From assembly GCA_024509875.1 (NCBI GenBank), contig JAMPIV010017548.1, positions 94,289 through 158,288 of the forward strand: DNA of 64,000 nt, written 5' to 3'. This DNA is from Oreohelix idahoensis. Lineage: Eukaryota; Mollusca; Gastropoda; Stylommatophora; Oreohelicidae. Made by a program: the position numbers and the translations under genes. This document shows, piece after piece, positions 63,796-64,000 of this stretch (positions are counted from its first letter, which is position 1; every line of letters begins with the position of its first letter). The notes below the pieces were generated by a model. That model searched no databases. It saw only the letters and a list, made by a program, of their open reading frames with translations, and was not told the origin of the DNA.

Positions 63796-64000
63796 TTTTT
63801 TCCAACTCTAAAGCTAAGACCTTTTCTTCATGTTCCATTTTTGCTTTCTCTTTCCTCTCATCAGACTCTCTCTGTAATCTTCTTTCCTCAGCCTGAGCCT
63901 CTTTTTGAAGTCTTTCATTTTCAGAGCTGGGTTTTCTCTCCTCAGCTTCTGATTCCCTTTTTTGTTTTTCCATTTCCATTTGGGGAATCTTTCTTTCATC
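63796..64000 (-). pseudogene. C2 Gag coiled coil, partial
   Basis: Charged coil (EMEKQKRESEAEERK, ENERLQKEAQAEERRLQRES, DERKEKAKMEHEEKVLALEL). Compared with C1 the tandem ENKRLEKEA units are absent and the coil is shorter. Another frame disturbance at about 63980 (ATTCCCCAAATGG versus ATTCCAAATGG in C1) precedes the window edge. Confidence 0.85.

Larger units (their letters stand above)
57487..64000 (-). mobile_element. Ty3/Gypsy LTR retrotransposon C2 (integrase-first), truncated by window edge
   Basis: Minus-strand relative of C1: 3' LTR 57487-58565, 3' UTR with purine tract 58566-59317, RT-RNase H, integrase, protease, gag, running off the window in the gag coiled coil. Lesions relative to C1: extra A near 63798 in gag, one-base loss near 62630 (CCGGTACC versus CCGGGTACC) and TCA to TGA at 61184-61186. 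Unlike C1 it keeps the first half of capsid. Confidence 0.95.

Overview
The window looks like intergenic and intronic DNA from a large, repeat-rich animal genome. Support for this: a spliced exon of a multicopper-oxidase-like gene (7234-7411, minus strand, with AG acceptor and GT donor), LINE, SINE, hAT and mariner remnants, and no compact gene runs, operons or Shine-Dalgarno signals. Retrotransposon lineage, SINE types and short dispersed motifs suggest a marine invertebrate, perhaps a mollusc; that is an inference of low confidence.

Most of the sequence is LTR retrotransposon of the Ty3/Gypsy superfamily. Five copies from four related families are present. Family A: A1, 1-6295, minus, cut by the window edge; A2, 23794-32911, plus, complete. 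Family B: 8052-18004, plus, complete apart from its extreme 5' end. Family C: C1, 34437-43439, plus, complete; C2, 57487-64000, minus, cut by the window edge. Family D: about 55044-57481, plus, a decayed fragment. In all of them the integrase lies upstream of reverse transcriptase-RNase H, the order of Gmr1-like elements and the reverse of ordinary Gypsy. Gag of A, B and C begins with a long charged coiled coil and carries a capsid region resembling the vertebrate SCAN domain. Aligning the copies suggests each family originally coded gag, protease, integrase, RT and RNase H in one continuous frame; the breaks seen today are mostly single-base indels and nonsense changes. I found no envelope gene.

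Region by region: 1-6295, element A1. 6296-7689, single-copy DNA with the host exon. 7690-18125, element B inside a LINE. 18126-23793, mostly unassigned DNA with a SINE, a hairpin, a dispersed repeat and a 69-bp satellite. 23794-32911, element A2 inside a SINE. 33036-33416, a foldback palindrome. 34248-43444, a microsatellite and element C1. 43445-47572, minisatellite, LINE tails, SINEs and a possible hAT element. 48154-49142, an internally deleted mariner. 49186-49360, a hAT-type MITE. 49568-50350, a 21-bp minisatellite split by a LINE tail. 51225-55040, LINE remnants including a 2.2-kb reverse transcriptase pseudogene. 55044-57481, element D. 57487-64000, element C2 inserted just after D's stop codon.

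The main interest is evolutionary: several coexisting integrase-first families, one (A2) nearly intact with almost identical LTRs, showing a SCAN-like capsid, varied nucleocapsid solutions (CCHC knuckle in A, none seen in B, Asn-rich region plus a half-RING-like motif in C), and clear nesting that orders the insertions in time.
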